Source of the DNA: Axinella damicornis
Taxonomy: Eukaryota; Porifera; Demospongiae; Axinellida; Axinellidae
DNA: 64,000 nt
Reading direction: 5' to 3'
Assembly: GCA_963931865.1 (NCBI GenBank)
Contig: OZ007505.1
Span: 12,848,868 to 12,912,867, forward strand
Under the pieces are notes generated by a model. The model saw nothing but the letters and a program-made list of their open reading frames with translations, searched no databases and was not told where the DNA came from. How positions within the stretch are numbered: the first letter of the stretch is position 1; each line of letters opens with the position of its first letter. A program made the position numbers and the translations under genes. Shown in pieces: positions 52,386 through 62,978 of the stretch.

Positions 52386-52414
52386 ACAGACACTAGCATA
52401 AAATTATATGGTTT

Positions 52415-52947
52415 CGAGGGGCAACCGCACTCCTGGTAGCCGCGTTGCAACCGGTTGCGACTCGACGGTAGCGCAAGCTAGGTATTGCAACTCATTCCAA
52501 TTAACGCACATGCCACGCGACGTCAACGTCGATCGATTGAGCTGAGTCAGCAATGGCGGCCCAAGGAGAAGACAAGAAACTGTTACAGCGCTCACAATTT
52601 CGCCAGCACGGTGAGTTTTGGCATGTAAGCGTCAGTGAACGACAGCGATCACGGCCTTGTGGTCAGAATCTTCGTGTGCCTTTCCTAAGAACGGTACTGC
52701 CACCGGAAGTCGAAGAGAGCGCTCGAGCAATGGCAGCCACGGCGAGACAAAAGTGCTCATATCTCCACCACAAAGGTGAGTTTCAACACCAACTTTTTAC
52801 ATTCAGGTCAGGGCATGATAGCGATCACGGCGGTATAGTCAGAATTTCTGTAGGCTAAGCCTAAGTACTCAAACATTATATATATTATATTGGATTATAT
52901 TAATTATTTATTTACGCGGCACAATTTTTCCCCTACCAGGAGTGTAA
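52415..52947 (+). repeat. Solo plus-strand copy of the ATGGCGGCC repeat unit
   Basis: Starts CGAGGGGCAACCGCACTCCT GGTA and ends TACCAGGAGTGTAA, so an 11-bp inverted pair (CACTCCTGGTA/TACCAGGAGTG) lies near the ends. It contains two internal half-units, each with an ATG in good context (ATGGCGGCC at 52553, ATGGCAGCC at 52730), about 45-60 bases of frame, then a GTGAGTTT splice-donor-like string (52611, 52776) and a GCGATCACGGC-(G/T)GT block. One open frame of 101 codons runs through it. The array at 54895-57702 holds inverted copies. Confidence 0.8.
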
Positions 52948-53090
52948 TGATGAACATCATGTTGGGAAGTATAGTGATCCCGACGTCTTGATTGTAATGT
53001 TGTGGGGCCATATGGTGGGCACCAGTTAGAAAGCACATGTCCTGTACCTACGTGCATAACTACGTAAATATTGCGCTAATCTTGAGACTG

Positions 53091-53547
53091 GTTTGCGCAT
53101 TCTCAGAATTTGGAAATTGCATGCCGAGATTGCTCAGAAATGCAAGTGCACAATCTCGAGATTGTGTCAAAGAACTGGATGGCGTTCTACAGAGTCTTCG
53201 GATTATCTTCTGGCCATTCTCTTTGGTTAGTCGAATTGGAACGAGCAATAGTGGCACGGAAAGTAACTCTTTAGCAACTTTCAATTGCCCCCACTGTAAG
53301 TTTCGGCACATAAGCACCAGTGCATGACGGCTTGGTCGTGGGTCTTCCACGAGAGCTCTACTGCCAAAGACAGCGACTAGTGCAACCAACGACAGCCAAT
53401 TAGAAGACATAGTGCTTGCGGATTCTGCGCATGCAATCTTGAGGTGCAATCTCGAGATTGCATATATATAAGACATTAAATTTTACACAATCTTGAGATT
53501 CGCAATCTCGAGATTGGCACACAATTTCCAGATTCAGAGAATGCGCA
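53091..53547. mobile_element. Inverted-repeat element with CAATCTCGAGATTG palindromes
   Basis: The ends TTTGCGCATTCTCAGAATTT GGAAATT and inverted TTGCGCATTCTCTGAATCTG GAAATT define about 455 bp. CAATCTCGAGATTG recurs at 53152, 53451 and (diverged) 53500-53516. The interior at 53290-53370 (GTAAGTTTCGGCACATAAGC ACCAGTGCATGACGG) is a diverged relative of the GTGAGTTTTGGCATGTAAGC GTCAGTG block of the neighbouring tandem array. No gene. Confidence 0.65.
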
Positions 53548-53644
53548 ACACAAATTCCTAAATTGCACGGAACATGCACCGCATAACTGCACACTCAATG
53601 GACCAATTACCAAGAGAATTTTACTGAGTTACTCAAGCCAAATA

Positions 53645-53830
53645 TATTATGCATGCACACACTTGCACCCTCCACACACACACACAGATCACATACATAC
53701 ACACCCTCCACGCACTGGTCGGCACACACCACAACACCCTCCACACACACACATCCTCCATACACGTCCCATACCCTTCACGCTCTCACACCCTCCACAC
53801 ACACCTCATATATCACACCCACACACAGCT
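53645..53830 (+). repeat. (CA)n/CCTCCACACA repeat
   Basis: ACACCCTCCACACACAC units alternate for about 180 bp. Confidence 0.85.
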
Positions 53831-53849
53831 CTCTAGTCAGCTCCCACAC

Positions 53850-53940
53850 TCGCTCTACCAGTGGCAAAGATCTGGTCTGGAGACAAAGGCTTGCAGTGTC
53901 CCTGCTCACCGAAATGTGGAGAAACCACAAGTGCAGCTAG
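53850..53940 (+). other. Possible exon, frame ambiguous
   Basis: After CACTCGCTCTACCAG| all three frames are open for about 80 bases (WQRSGLETKACSVPAHRN; VAKIWSGDKGLQCPCSPKCG; GKDLVWRQRLAVSLLTEMWR). It is unique, protein-like sequence between two microsatellites, but neither frame nor partner can be decided. Confidence 0.2.
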
Positions 53941-54035
53941 GTGTGTGTGTGTGTGTATGTGTGTGTGTGTGTGTGTGAGTGTGTGTGATCGAGTGTGAGT
54001 GTGTGTGTGTGATCGAGTGTTGAGTGTGTGTGTAA
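53941..54035 (+). repeat. (TG)n microsatellite
   Basis: TGTGTG with GATCGAGTGTGAG variants. Confidence 0.92.
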
Positions 54036-54240
54036 GCTCAAGTGTACCGTGTTTCTCAGGGACGTTGCTTAATTGCTTGATCCAAACTCGGAATGCAGAA
54101 CTGCAGTATATATCACTTGACTTGAATCCACCAGTAGAATCCAAGTTGTAACGTGACATCTTGGATCCAAATAATATTGTCACGTGACATCTTGGTGGAT
54201 TCAAATCACGTGATATTTTGGATCCAAGTTTCAATCATGC

Positions 54241-54300
54241 TAGTCTTGTGCCCAGACCACACCCCCTCATGGGGAGAGACGGTCTGGTGAATGAAGTCGA
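54241..54300 (+). mobile_element. Solo left end of a TAGTCTCG-family element
   Basis: TAGTCTTGTGCCCAGACCAC ... GAGACGGTCTGG matches the left end of 29375-30135. No right end was found downstream. Confidence 0.55.
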
Positions 54301-54894
54301 ATTTCTTGGGCTTATTACGTAAGGACCAATAAGATTGCAAGATTGTTAATCATTACGTAGTAATTGCTTTGAATACTCACAACAGCCAAGAGCCTTTGCC
54401 ATGCCAAGTTGCCCTTGGCGCTTGACTGTGTAAGGCAACGCTACATCGTGGCAACAACGTCTGAAGACTGCACTCGATTGTGCTAGATGTGAGCCTGGTG
54501 ACATCGCTTATGAAGGATCATGTTGAGAGCTTTGGAAGCGAGGTCAGTAAAGGGATCAAGTACAACGAAGGGCCCTCTATACAGCACGATTCTTGAAGCA
54601 CACTACGGAATGCGTAACCATGTATATTGCCGTGGTGTTACGTGCCTGCGAAAGCGTCCGCTGAAGGCTCCCATGTCGACCAAGCGCAATCATGGCTATT
54701 CATAATATGCATGCACGTGAAATTTAGAAAACCATGCACTGACTTAGAGGAGGTGAGAAATGGCGGATGTGAGAAATGGCCCTATACTGAGTTTCGAATC
54801 TCACTCATGGCCCATAGAAAGTTTTTGAAGCATCCTTCACCATCCACGGAATCTGCTTCCCGTTTGTTTGGCAGTCTTTTACTGGCCAGGGGTC
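54301..54894. other. Unassigned sequence
   Basis: Short frames at 54520-54705 and 54627-54995 lack splice support. The CACGTGACATCTTGGATCC-like motif is repeated just upstream at 54140-54230. Confidence 0.3.
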
Positions 54895-57702
54895 AAACAC
54901 GAAGTTACACTCCTGGTAGGGGAAAAATTGTGCCGCGTAATCTAACTAATCTTTACACTCCTGGTACATGGTATAGAGAAAATTGTGCTGCGTAATGTAA
55001 TTACACTCCTGGTATAGGAAAAATTGTGCCGTGTAAATAATGTAATTAATAAACGTTTGACTATTTCCGAACGGCCTACAAAGATTCTGACTACACCGTC
55101 GTGATCGCTATGATGCAGTGACACAAAATCAAAATAATTGTGCTGAAACTCACTTGGTGGTAGAGATATGAACGCTTTTGTCTCGCCGTTGGCCGCCATT
55201 GCTCGAGCGCTCTCCGACTTCCGGTGGCAGTACCGCTCTTAGGAAAGGCACACGAAGGTTCTGACCACACAGCCGTGATCGCTGTCGTTCACTGACGCTT
55301 ACATGCCAAAACTCACCGTGCTGGCTAAGTTGTGAGTGCTGTAATAATGTCTTGTCTTCCTTTTGGTCGCCATTGCTCGCGATCGACTGAGCGTGGTTGC
55401 CACGTGGCATGTGTGTTAATTGGAACGAATTGCAATACCGTTCGCGCTACGGCGAGGGGTTGCAACGCGGCTATTATTCGGCATCTCTAAGTCATTTCTG
55501 ATCTTCCCTATATTATATATAGCTATCATGGTACTCATGTGATAATTGGAACGAACTGCCACGCTTAGCTTGTGTTACCATTTAACCGCGGCTACCAGGA
55601 GTGCGGTTGCCCCTCGTTATTCTAAATAATCTAAATAATTAATAAACGTTTGACTATTTCCGAATGGCCTACAATGATTCTGACTACACCGTCGTGATCG
55701 CTACGATGCAGTGACACAAAATCAAAATAATTGTGCTGAAACTCACTTTGGTGGTAGAGCGCTTTTGTCTCGCCGGTGGCCGCCATTGCTCGAGCGCTCT
55801 CTTCGACTTCTGGTGGCAGTACCGTTCTTAGGAAAGGCACACGAAGATTCTGACCACACGGTCGTGATCGCTGTCGTTCACTGACGCTTACATGCCGAAA
55901 CTCACCGTGCTGGCTAAGTTGTGAGTGCTGTAATAATGACTTGTCTTCCTTTTGGTCGCCATTGCTCGCGATCGACTGAGCGTGGTTGCCACGTGGCATG
56001 TGCGTTAATTGGAACGAATTGCAGCTTGCGCTCGCGCTACGGCGGGGTTGCAACGCGGCTATGAATGGTACTTGAGACTTGATAGCACTCTATATAGTTT
56101 CTGATCTTCCCTATATATATCTATCATGGTACTCACGTGATGTGTGATAATTGGAATGAGCTGTCACACTTAGCTTGTGCTACCGTTTACCCGCGGCTAC
56201 AAGGGGTGCGGTTGCCCCTCGTTACACTTCTGGTATAGGAAAAATTGTGCCGCGTAATCTAAACTAATCTAAATAATCAAACCTCATAGCTCACAGGAAA
56301 GGCATACAAAGATTCTGACTACACCGTCGTGATCGCTATCATGCAGTTAGACAAACGCATAATAATTGTGCTGAAACTCACCTTGGTGGTGGAGATACAA
56401 GCCCTTTTGTCGTGCCGTCGGCCGCCATTGCTCGCTCACTCTCTTCGACTTCCGGTGGCAGTACCGTTCTTAGGAAGGCACACAAAGATTCTGACCACAC
56501 GGCCGTGATCGCTGTTGTTCACTGACGCTTACATGCCAAAACTCATCGTGCTGGCAAAGTTGTAAGTGCTGTTATAATTTCGTGTCTTCCGTTTGGTCGC
56601 CATTGCTAGCGATCGAATGAGCATGGTTGCCACGTGGCATGTGCGTTAATTGGGAATAACTGCGATACTAGCTTGCGCTACGGCGAGTCGCAGCCGGCGT
56701 TGCAACGGCTACCAGGAGTGCGGTTGCCCCTCGTTACACTCCTGGTATAGGAAAAATTGTGCCGCGTAAATAATCTAAATAATCTAAATAATTAAATAAT
56801 CAAACCTCACAGCACGCAGGAAAGGTCTAAAGAGATTCTGACTACACCATCGTGATCGCTATCATGCAGTGACACAACCACACAATAATTGTGGCGAAAC
56901 TCACCTTGGTGATGGAGATACAATCGCTTTTGTCGTGCCGTCGGCCGCCATTGCTCGATCGTTCTCTTCGACGTTGGTTGCCAGTACAGTCATACGAAAG
57001 GCCCACAAAGATTTTGACCACACAGCCGTAATCGCTGGCAAGGTTGTAAGTGCTGTTATAGTTTCATGTCTTCCCTTTGGTCGCAATTGCTAGCGTTCGA
57101 CTGAGCGTGGTTGCCACGTGGCATGTGCGTTAATTGGAACGAATTGCGATAATTTTTAGCTTGCGCTACGGTGAGGCAACCGCAGAGTTGCAACGGTTAC
57201 CAGGAGTGCGGTTGCCCCTCGAACTAATCTAAATAATTAAACAATCAAACCTCAAAGCACGCAGGAAAGGTCTACAGAGATTCTGACTACACCGTCGTGA
57301 TCGTCATCATGCAGTGACACAATCATATAATAATTGTGCTGAAACTCACCTTGGTGGTGGAGGTACAAGCGCTTTTGTTGTGCTGTCGGCCGCCATTGCT
57401 CGATCGCTCTCTTTGACGTTGGTTGCCAGTACAGTCATACGAAGGGCCCACAAAGATTCTGACCCCACGGCCGTAATCGCTGTCGTTCACTGACGCTTAC
57501 ATGCCAAAACTCACCGTGCTGGCAAAGTTGTAAGACCTGTTATAATTTCGTGTCTTCCCTTTGGTCGCCATTGCTAGCGATCGACTGAGCGTGGTTGCCA
57601 TGTGGCATGTGCGTTAATTGGGAATAACTGTGATGTTTAGCTTGCGCTACGGCGAGTCACAGCTGGCGTCGCAACGGCTACCAGGAGTGTGGTTGCCCCT
57701 CG
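54895..57702 (-). repeat. Tandem array of about five 0.48-0.6-kb units
   Basis: The units end (plus-strand view) at GGTTGCCCCTCG near 55616, 56221, 56733, 57221 and 57702, giving spacings of about 605, 512, 488 and 481 bp. Most begin TTACACTCCTGGTATAGGAA AAATTGTGCCGCGTAA and end GGCTACCAGGAGTGCGGTTG CCCCTCG. Read on the minus strand each unit carries two ATGGC(G/A)(G/A)CC starts, each followed after a short frame by GTGAGTTT, and a CACGTGGCAACCACGCTCAG motif before the first. Copies near 55150-55410 and 55631-56053 keep 86- and 140-codon frames (QHGEFWHVSVSERQRSRPCG, QNLRVPFLRTVLPPEVEE); later copies are broken. The function is unknown. Confidence 0.85.
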
Positions 57703-57838
57703 AATTAAGAAGAAGAACAGCCCCTTAGGGCATTAGCTTGCACCTAGACAAAACTGTTATTCACTGTGATTAAACCGGTAACCACAAAACCCACATGTGT
57801 AGCAGACACTAGCACTAGGGCTGTATAAAAGAAAGCCA

Positions 57839-57910
57839 TCAGGTTTCCTTGGTGAACTGCATGATTGAAACCTTGGAGTTGATTGGAAGGCCTTGCATTT
57901 CCCTGCTGGC
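57839..57910 (-). CDS. Last exon of a minus-strand gene, unknown
   Basis: After a good acceptor (CAATGTCTTTTAG|) phase 0 reads ASREMQGLPINSKVSIMQFT KET and stops at 57839-57841. It joins in phase with the exon at 59897-60010. A competing frame in the same place ends later with a hydrophobic stretch (FFYTALVLVSATHVGFVVTG), but its phase does not fit that neighbour. Not recognised. Confidence 0.4.
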   Translation of the reverse strand, partial: ASREMQGLPINSKVSIMQFTKET

Positions 57911-58139
57911 CTAAAAGACATTGAAGTGCACAGCCTATTTGTATCATCCCTACTGCACTGGTAGGGGCGTCTTTTGTGTCTTAATTTCTTCAAGTCGGAA
58001 GAGGTCACACACACACACACACTTATCCCCTGATCCGGCTTACCTCTTCTCCCACCACTCACACACACACCTCCACACATACTCATCCCCTGATTCCCCA
58101 TACCTCCTCTCCCTCCCCTCACACTACACACATCTTCAG

Positions 58140-58235
58140 GCTCAAACATTCCCACTACTGGAGTACTTTGTGATGGAGCTCGGCTACATTCCCATACTTC
58201 AGTTAACCAGTGTAGGCCTGCACAGTGAGGGCTAA
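58140..58235 (+). CDS. Possible last exon on the plus strand
   Basis: After CACATCTTCAG| phase 0 reads AQTFPLLEYFVMELGYIPIL QLTSVGLHSEG to a TAA at 58233-58235. The composition is protein-like. It lies inside the intron proposed for the minus-strand gene at 57839-60010, so at most it is a nested gene; one of the two models may be wrong. Confidence 0.25.
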   Translation, partial: AQTFPLLEYFVMELGYIPILQLTSVGLHSEG

Positions 58236-58337
58236 CTTAGTGTGCAGATAGTGTACCGATGTTGTGGTGAGGAAGAAAGTGAGGAAGGGACGAAGTGGGT
58301 GAGGGAGTGAGAATGTTACAAAATGGAAAATAGTGCT

Positions 58338-58737
58338 CTGCCTCATCCCTCACTCTCCTCATTCCTCTCCCTTACCCCCTCACTCCTTTCTCACCCTCAC
58401 CCATACCTCCCTTACTCCCTCTCCTCCCTCACTCCCTCTCCTTCCCTCCCTCTTCCTTACCCCTTACTACTTCTCCCTCTCTCACCCTCACCCGTACCTC
58501 CCTCCTTCACCCCTAACTCCCTCTCACCCTCACCCCTTGCTCCCTCTCCCTCCCTCCCCGCCTCTCACTTCCTCTCCCACCCTCACCTCTCCCTCCCTCA
58601 CCCCTCAATCCTTTTACCTCACCACTCACTCCCTCCCTTACTCCTCACTCACCTCCCTCATTCCTTGCTCCCACTTCCCCCTCTTCCTTTCTCCCACCTC
58701 ACCCCTCACTCCTCTCCCTCCCCTCCCACCACTTACA
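58338..58737 (+). repeat. 400-bp pyrimidine tract
   Basis: CTCCCTCACCCCT-type sequence with marked strand asymmetry. Long Ser/Pro/Leu/Thr frames (over 180 codons) are artefacts. Mirror-like sections could form triplex DNA. Confidence 0.92.
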
Positions 58738-58810
58738 CACACACACACATACACATACTTATTACCCTGCGCGCGCATGCACGAAGCGGGGTTAAGCAAT
58801 CAGTTTTGTC

Positions 58811-58855
58811 CATCAGTCAGTCAGTCGTCTGTCTGTCTGTCTGTCTGTCTGTCAG
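58811..58855 (+). repeat. (CTGT)n microsatellite
   Basis: CAGTCAGTCGTCTGTCTGTC continues as TGTC repeats, preceded by a GCGCGCGCATGC stretch. Confidence 0.92.
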
Positions 58856-59496
58856 ACGAAAAAAATCTTCCCACATAAACCATCGAAATGGAGTCAAATA
58901 ATAGCAAATGGCAAAAAAACTGCTCTATGTGTACCTGACTGAAGTCAAGGCGCTTTGTTTCACTGTATTTCGGCCTTTTCATAACTATTCATAACATTGG
59001 CTCCACCTCTTCGTGACCTCAGAGTCCCATCAAGAACAGGACACGTAGTGCATTTGGAAACTTCATGCTTCAAGCTGACCGCAAGGTAACAGTGTTTTCT
59101 CACGATCTATGTACTTCACAGACATTGTGGCTATTGTTTCGGCTGTTTTTTTCCAGCTATTTCCTATTATTCGTAACATTTGGCCCCACCTCTTTAACTT
59201 CACAGTATAATGTGTTGTATATACGGTAAGCGGTCACTCCCACACCTTGGATATGGCCATACATGAACACAGCATACGCAATAGCCGCCCTTGTTCGATG
59301 CGCATCGGCAGAGATGTCACATCGATTGTAGCTGCACTGCATGCATCCTGCCTGGCCTGTAGATGTTCAGCGCGGGCGGGTTATGTGTTCTACACACTGT
59401 ATGAACACTCACACTGTATGAACACTTCTAGTTCATGCCTTGATCCCCCATACCACCTCTCCCTCCCCTCCCACCTCACACACACACGTACACACC
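58856..59496. other. No supported gene
   Basis: Two related fragments (CATAACATTGGCTCCACCTC TT near 58990 and CGTAACATTTGGCCCCACCT CTT near 59170) suggest a diverged duplication. No exon. Confidence 0.35.
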
Positions 59497-59830
59497 CTTC
59501 CCCTCCCAATGCTCCACTCCTTCCAATGCTCCACCCCTCCCAATGCTCCACCCCTCCCAATGCTCCACCCTCCCAATGCTCCAGCCTCCCAATGCTCCAC
59601 CCCTCCCAATGCTCCACCCCTCTCAATGCTCCACCCCTCCCAATCCTCCACCCTCCCAAAGCTCCACTCCTCCCAATGCTCCACCCCTCCCGATCCTCCA
59701 CCCCTCCCAATGCTCCACCTCTCCCAATGCTCAACCCCTCCCAATGCTCGCAGCAAAAAAAGAGAAAAGAAACTAATGCTCCCCTCCTAATCCTCCACCC
59801 CTCCCAATGCTCCGCCCCTCCCAATGCTGA
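59497..59830 (+). repeat. CCACCCCTCCCAATGCTC minisatellite
   Basis: About 17 units of 15-19 bp with a CAATGCTCC core, interrupted at 59752-59775. The same core makes up the minisatellites at 9086 and 22836. Open frames of 70-200 codons here are artefacts. Confidence 0.92.
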
Positions 59831-59896
59831 AAGTGGGAGGGGGTCAGAGAAGTGAACGATGGGCGTGAGCCACCCCTGTTCTGACTAAGCCTGTAC

Positions 59897-60010
59897 CTTC
59901 ACAGCCAACAGCAGGCTTTCCAACGAATCACGACCCCCATCCCCATGCCAGGCCAAAACTACGGCCACAAGGAGTCCTGATGCCGCCCCCAGGGACACCA
60001 CCATGGGACC
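59897..60010 (-). CDS. Exon of a minus-strand gene, hydrophobic segment
   Basis: Between CGCAGCACACAG| and CTGTGAAG|GTACAG. After two nucleotides it reads PMVVSLGAASGLLVAVVLAW HGDGGRDSLESLLLAVK. The first 20 residues are hydrophobic enough for one membrane segment or a buried helix. It leaves in phase 0, matching the last exon at 57839-57910. An alternative acceptor lies 16 bases upstream. Family not recognised. Confidence 0.42.
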
Positions 60011-60136
60011 TGTGTGCTGCGTATCTACAATGTTGCACATGTGAGTGAGTGTGTGTGGTGAGTGTCTTGTGTGTGAGTGTGTATGTGTTGGGAGAAGGAG
60101 TGACCTGTCTGTGTGTATTGGGGGACATTTAGTCAA

Positions 60137-60726
60137 CAGACAAATATAATATAGGAGGCTGGAATCCCCACCTCCTCAAGCAGATACAGATACACTATTC
60201 AGATACACATATTATGCTATTCTATGATGAGCTGTCATCTTGCCAGCTATGACTTGGGGTAGTGCATTCCTGCCCCAGCTGGGATGTAAATGCTTATATA
60301 CTAAGCAAGGAAAATTACTTGCTTGGGTAGCAGTGCTTTTCCCCCTAAGGTGACAGGATGGAAGGGGGAAGAGTCAGAAGCATGACCATATCAAAGGGCA
60401 CATTCTGATGACCACATCAAGGGAAATTACTGTAGGCCAGGAAATGAGGAGGGAGTATCCTGGTCAGTTGAAAACTTCCCATGGGTGCTGCCAAGCTGGC
60501 CTGTTAGCCCTTTCTGATTGCAAAATCGCCAACTCGACCTTGAACTTTGATGCCACTGCCCGTGTTGGCATGTTGTACTCAGGCGCTAAGATCATACCAG
60601 CTAGAAGGTACTCGTATTGCTGTTATGCCTCGTTTTTGTTGCGTGTCTCTAGCTAGTTCCTGCGCGGAGGGACAAAGGTAACTTGTACGTTATGTATATT
60701 TAATGAGCACACGGTATCCCGTAACC
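60137..60726. other. No supported gene
   Basis: A frame at 60408-60656 (YSGAKIIPARRYSYCCYASF) has no splice support. No repeat recognised. Confidence 0.3.
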
Positions 60727-61238
60727 TTAACTCTTTAGGGCCTAAATTTCTTTCTCTAGGTCATTTTCAGTCTATAGAACACTTAAACATACCCTAATTT
60801 CTGTTCCCTGGCGTTGCTGGGCTCGAAACTGCTCACACAGGTAATTTCAGCTACACTAAGCATATACGTGACTTAACCACACCCACCAACTAACGAACTT
60901 GCAATCAAGCCTCCCGAGAAGTGGCCAACCTGCCGTAGCTAAAAAACTGACCATGAACACTGGAAATGGAGGGCCTACAAGGCAAGACAGCTACTTTCTA
61001 AGTCCATTTATGCTTAAAACCCGAGAAATGGCCTACCCGGCTCCAACCAAGGCCCGTTCAAAGCTGAGCCCAAACGCGGCCATGCTGTTTGCACCCTTCG
61101 GGTGCACCCACCCACCTCCCCCTGCCCCGCCCTTTCTGCTGGCGCAGAGCCTATCTCTCAAGGACATTGCCGGATGTGACATCATGAAGCTGAAAGTCTC
61201 GCGTTGCAGATATGCAACGTTAGGTCTTAAAGGGCTAA
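60727..61238. mobile_element. Possible degenerate piggyBac-type MITE
   Basis: Left TTAACTCTTTAGGGCCTAA and, inverted from the right, TTAGCCCTTTAAGACCTAA agree at most positions and resemble the CTCTTTGAGCGCG end of the piggyBac at 45731. The right TTAA is altered to CTAA. The interior has a 127-codon frame (60899-61282) of unclear status. Confidence 0.3.
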
Positions 61239-62335
61239 ATATCATTGATGTCGTTGCGGAAGCAAGCACTGGTGTCTCGTGATTAGAATAACAGCTTCAG
61301 GCTTGCTATGTTGGTGTTTGGGGATCTCCATCTTTGTACCTGCGATTGACGCTGCCTGTTCAAAGTTTGTGATCAAGATTTTGATGAAGAGCTTACAAGA
61401 GCGTTCCACAAGTAGTGTATACCACTTTGGACAGTCTGATTGAATGTTGACCCCTTTGTTCTGATACACTCTTGGAAGCTGTTGGCTCTGAATGTAATGG
61501 TCTTGCCCATCTCCCAAAAATCCAATATGCAGGACTAATTTGCATATTGTGTTTTCTCTATGTCCTGTAACGTTACTTTGGTATTGTGAGCCATCTGGTC
61601 ATCAATCATGTTTGGACCTGTTTATGTGTCTTCCACACAGGGGATGCCTGCAAGTGTTCTAACAACTTGTTCACCTGTGCGGCTTCTGTTGCTACATACG
61701 GCAAGGGGGTGTCCAACCTCTATCATGGAAAAGGTCCATCAGCTCTGCTGCTCAACCTTTGCAGCATTAACTTTGATCGCAAACTCTGACCCCCTTTGAA
61801 CATGCACTGATCAACTTTTAATTTCTCTCTTTCTGCTGTTCGTTTTGAGACTTGCACAAGTGCAAAATTAATTTTATGACAGGTACAATAGTTATCTTAA
61901 TAATTGTCTTTGTCTTGCAAAACTATTGCTTGTCGGACCTGTGCTATAATAATCATATTATGTGCAGTTCACAGATTTGTAAGGGGAAGGAAGGGAACCG
62001 AAGGAGCTGTGGAAGACAATCTGTAAGAGAATATCCGCCTTCATACTTGGACATGATAATTATCTGCAATGTAATCATAACTTGAAACAAGTTGCTGCCT
62101 GAGTAAAGCTCCAGCATTGTTGCTAGATTCCCCTCAAGGATTTGCTTATGCATGTAGCTAAGTATAGTTTTGATAATGGGATAGCATTTCTGCACTACAT
62201 AAATTGTATGCATTTGTGTAGAGGCATACGACATTGCGCTAAAGCTTTATATACACTTTGAACTTTCTCTCATAACTTCCTTGCATTACATCACATGAAC
62301 TTAACAGCATCCTGCTGGGCGGGGAGTGTTTTGGT
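61239..62335. other. No supported gene
   Basis: Short frames only (61586-61789, 61852-62085) without consistent splice sites. Confidence 0.3.
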
Positions 62336-62587
62336 ATGCTTCAGGCAGGGACGTGCAGTCAGACTGTCAGTCGAACGCTCGATCGAGTTGAAGGAAATCA
62401 AGGTTATAGAGATGGAGTTCTCCCAAGGACAAGATATGTGTTGTATATAGGAGATCACGCTCATTTACTGAGGCAAGGACAGAGAGATTCATACTCCTTC
62501 CTCTCAGTAGTCCTATATCCCGAGGTGAAGCTAGCTCTGATCAGGAAAACGACATGGAAACAGAGACTGAGAGCGACTGTGTTGTAG
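62336..62587 (+). CDS. Unrecognised ORF
   Basis: An 83-codon frame (MLQAGTCSQTVSRTLDRVEG, VLPRTRYVLYIGDHAHLLRQ, ...YPEVKLALIRKTTWKQRLRA) with balanced composition and a TAG end. No clear acceptor. Not recognised; could be chance or a decayed exon. Confidence 0.22.
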   Translation: MLQAGTCSQTVSRTLDRVEGNQGYRDGVLPRTRYVLYIGDHAHLLRQGQRDSYSFLSVVLYPEVKLALIRKTTWKQRLRATVL

Positions 62588-62849
62588 ACTACACTGATAA
62601 GAGCCCGATGGACATGAAAGAACAAAAGCAGTAACTGTTAATTTACTAAAGAACAGATTGCAGTGTATCGAAATAACTGCTTAGAGATGTCACGATCTGA
62701 ACTGGACTTGCATGGTAATTCTGACGCTCTCGTCCACCGTCTGGTGAGAATTGCCATATATATAGTGCTAGAGCCAGAACCATCAAGGTGTGCATATTTG
62801 CATGAAGACATTCTTCAGTTTCCCGTTCTCACTTGAACAATCTCCAGAC

Positions 62850-62978
62850 ATTAGGACAAGTATGGAGTCACTCCTCACACCAATTCTGAACCCTCTCTAC
62901 CACCTACCAGTGTGTGAAAGTGCACTGTATGTGGACTTTCTGGGCATAACAAAAGATCCTGTCCTTCTAAGTAACTGA
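62850..62978 (+). CDS. Possible exon, unknown protein
   Basis: After TTGAACAATCTCCAG| a frame reads SMESLLTPILNPLYHLPVCE SALYVDFLGITKDPVLLSN to a TGA. Protein-like composition. Not recognised. Confidence 0.25.
   Translation: MRTSMESLLTPILNPLYHLPVCESALYVDFLGITKDPVLLSN

Noticed and set aside
58323..58901. 192-codon plus-strand frame
   Set aside because: Low-complexity Ser/Pro/Leu from a pyrimidine tract, with a parallel open frame in another register.
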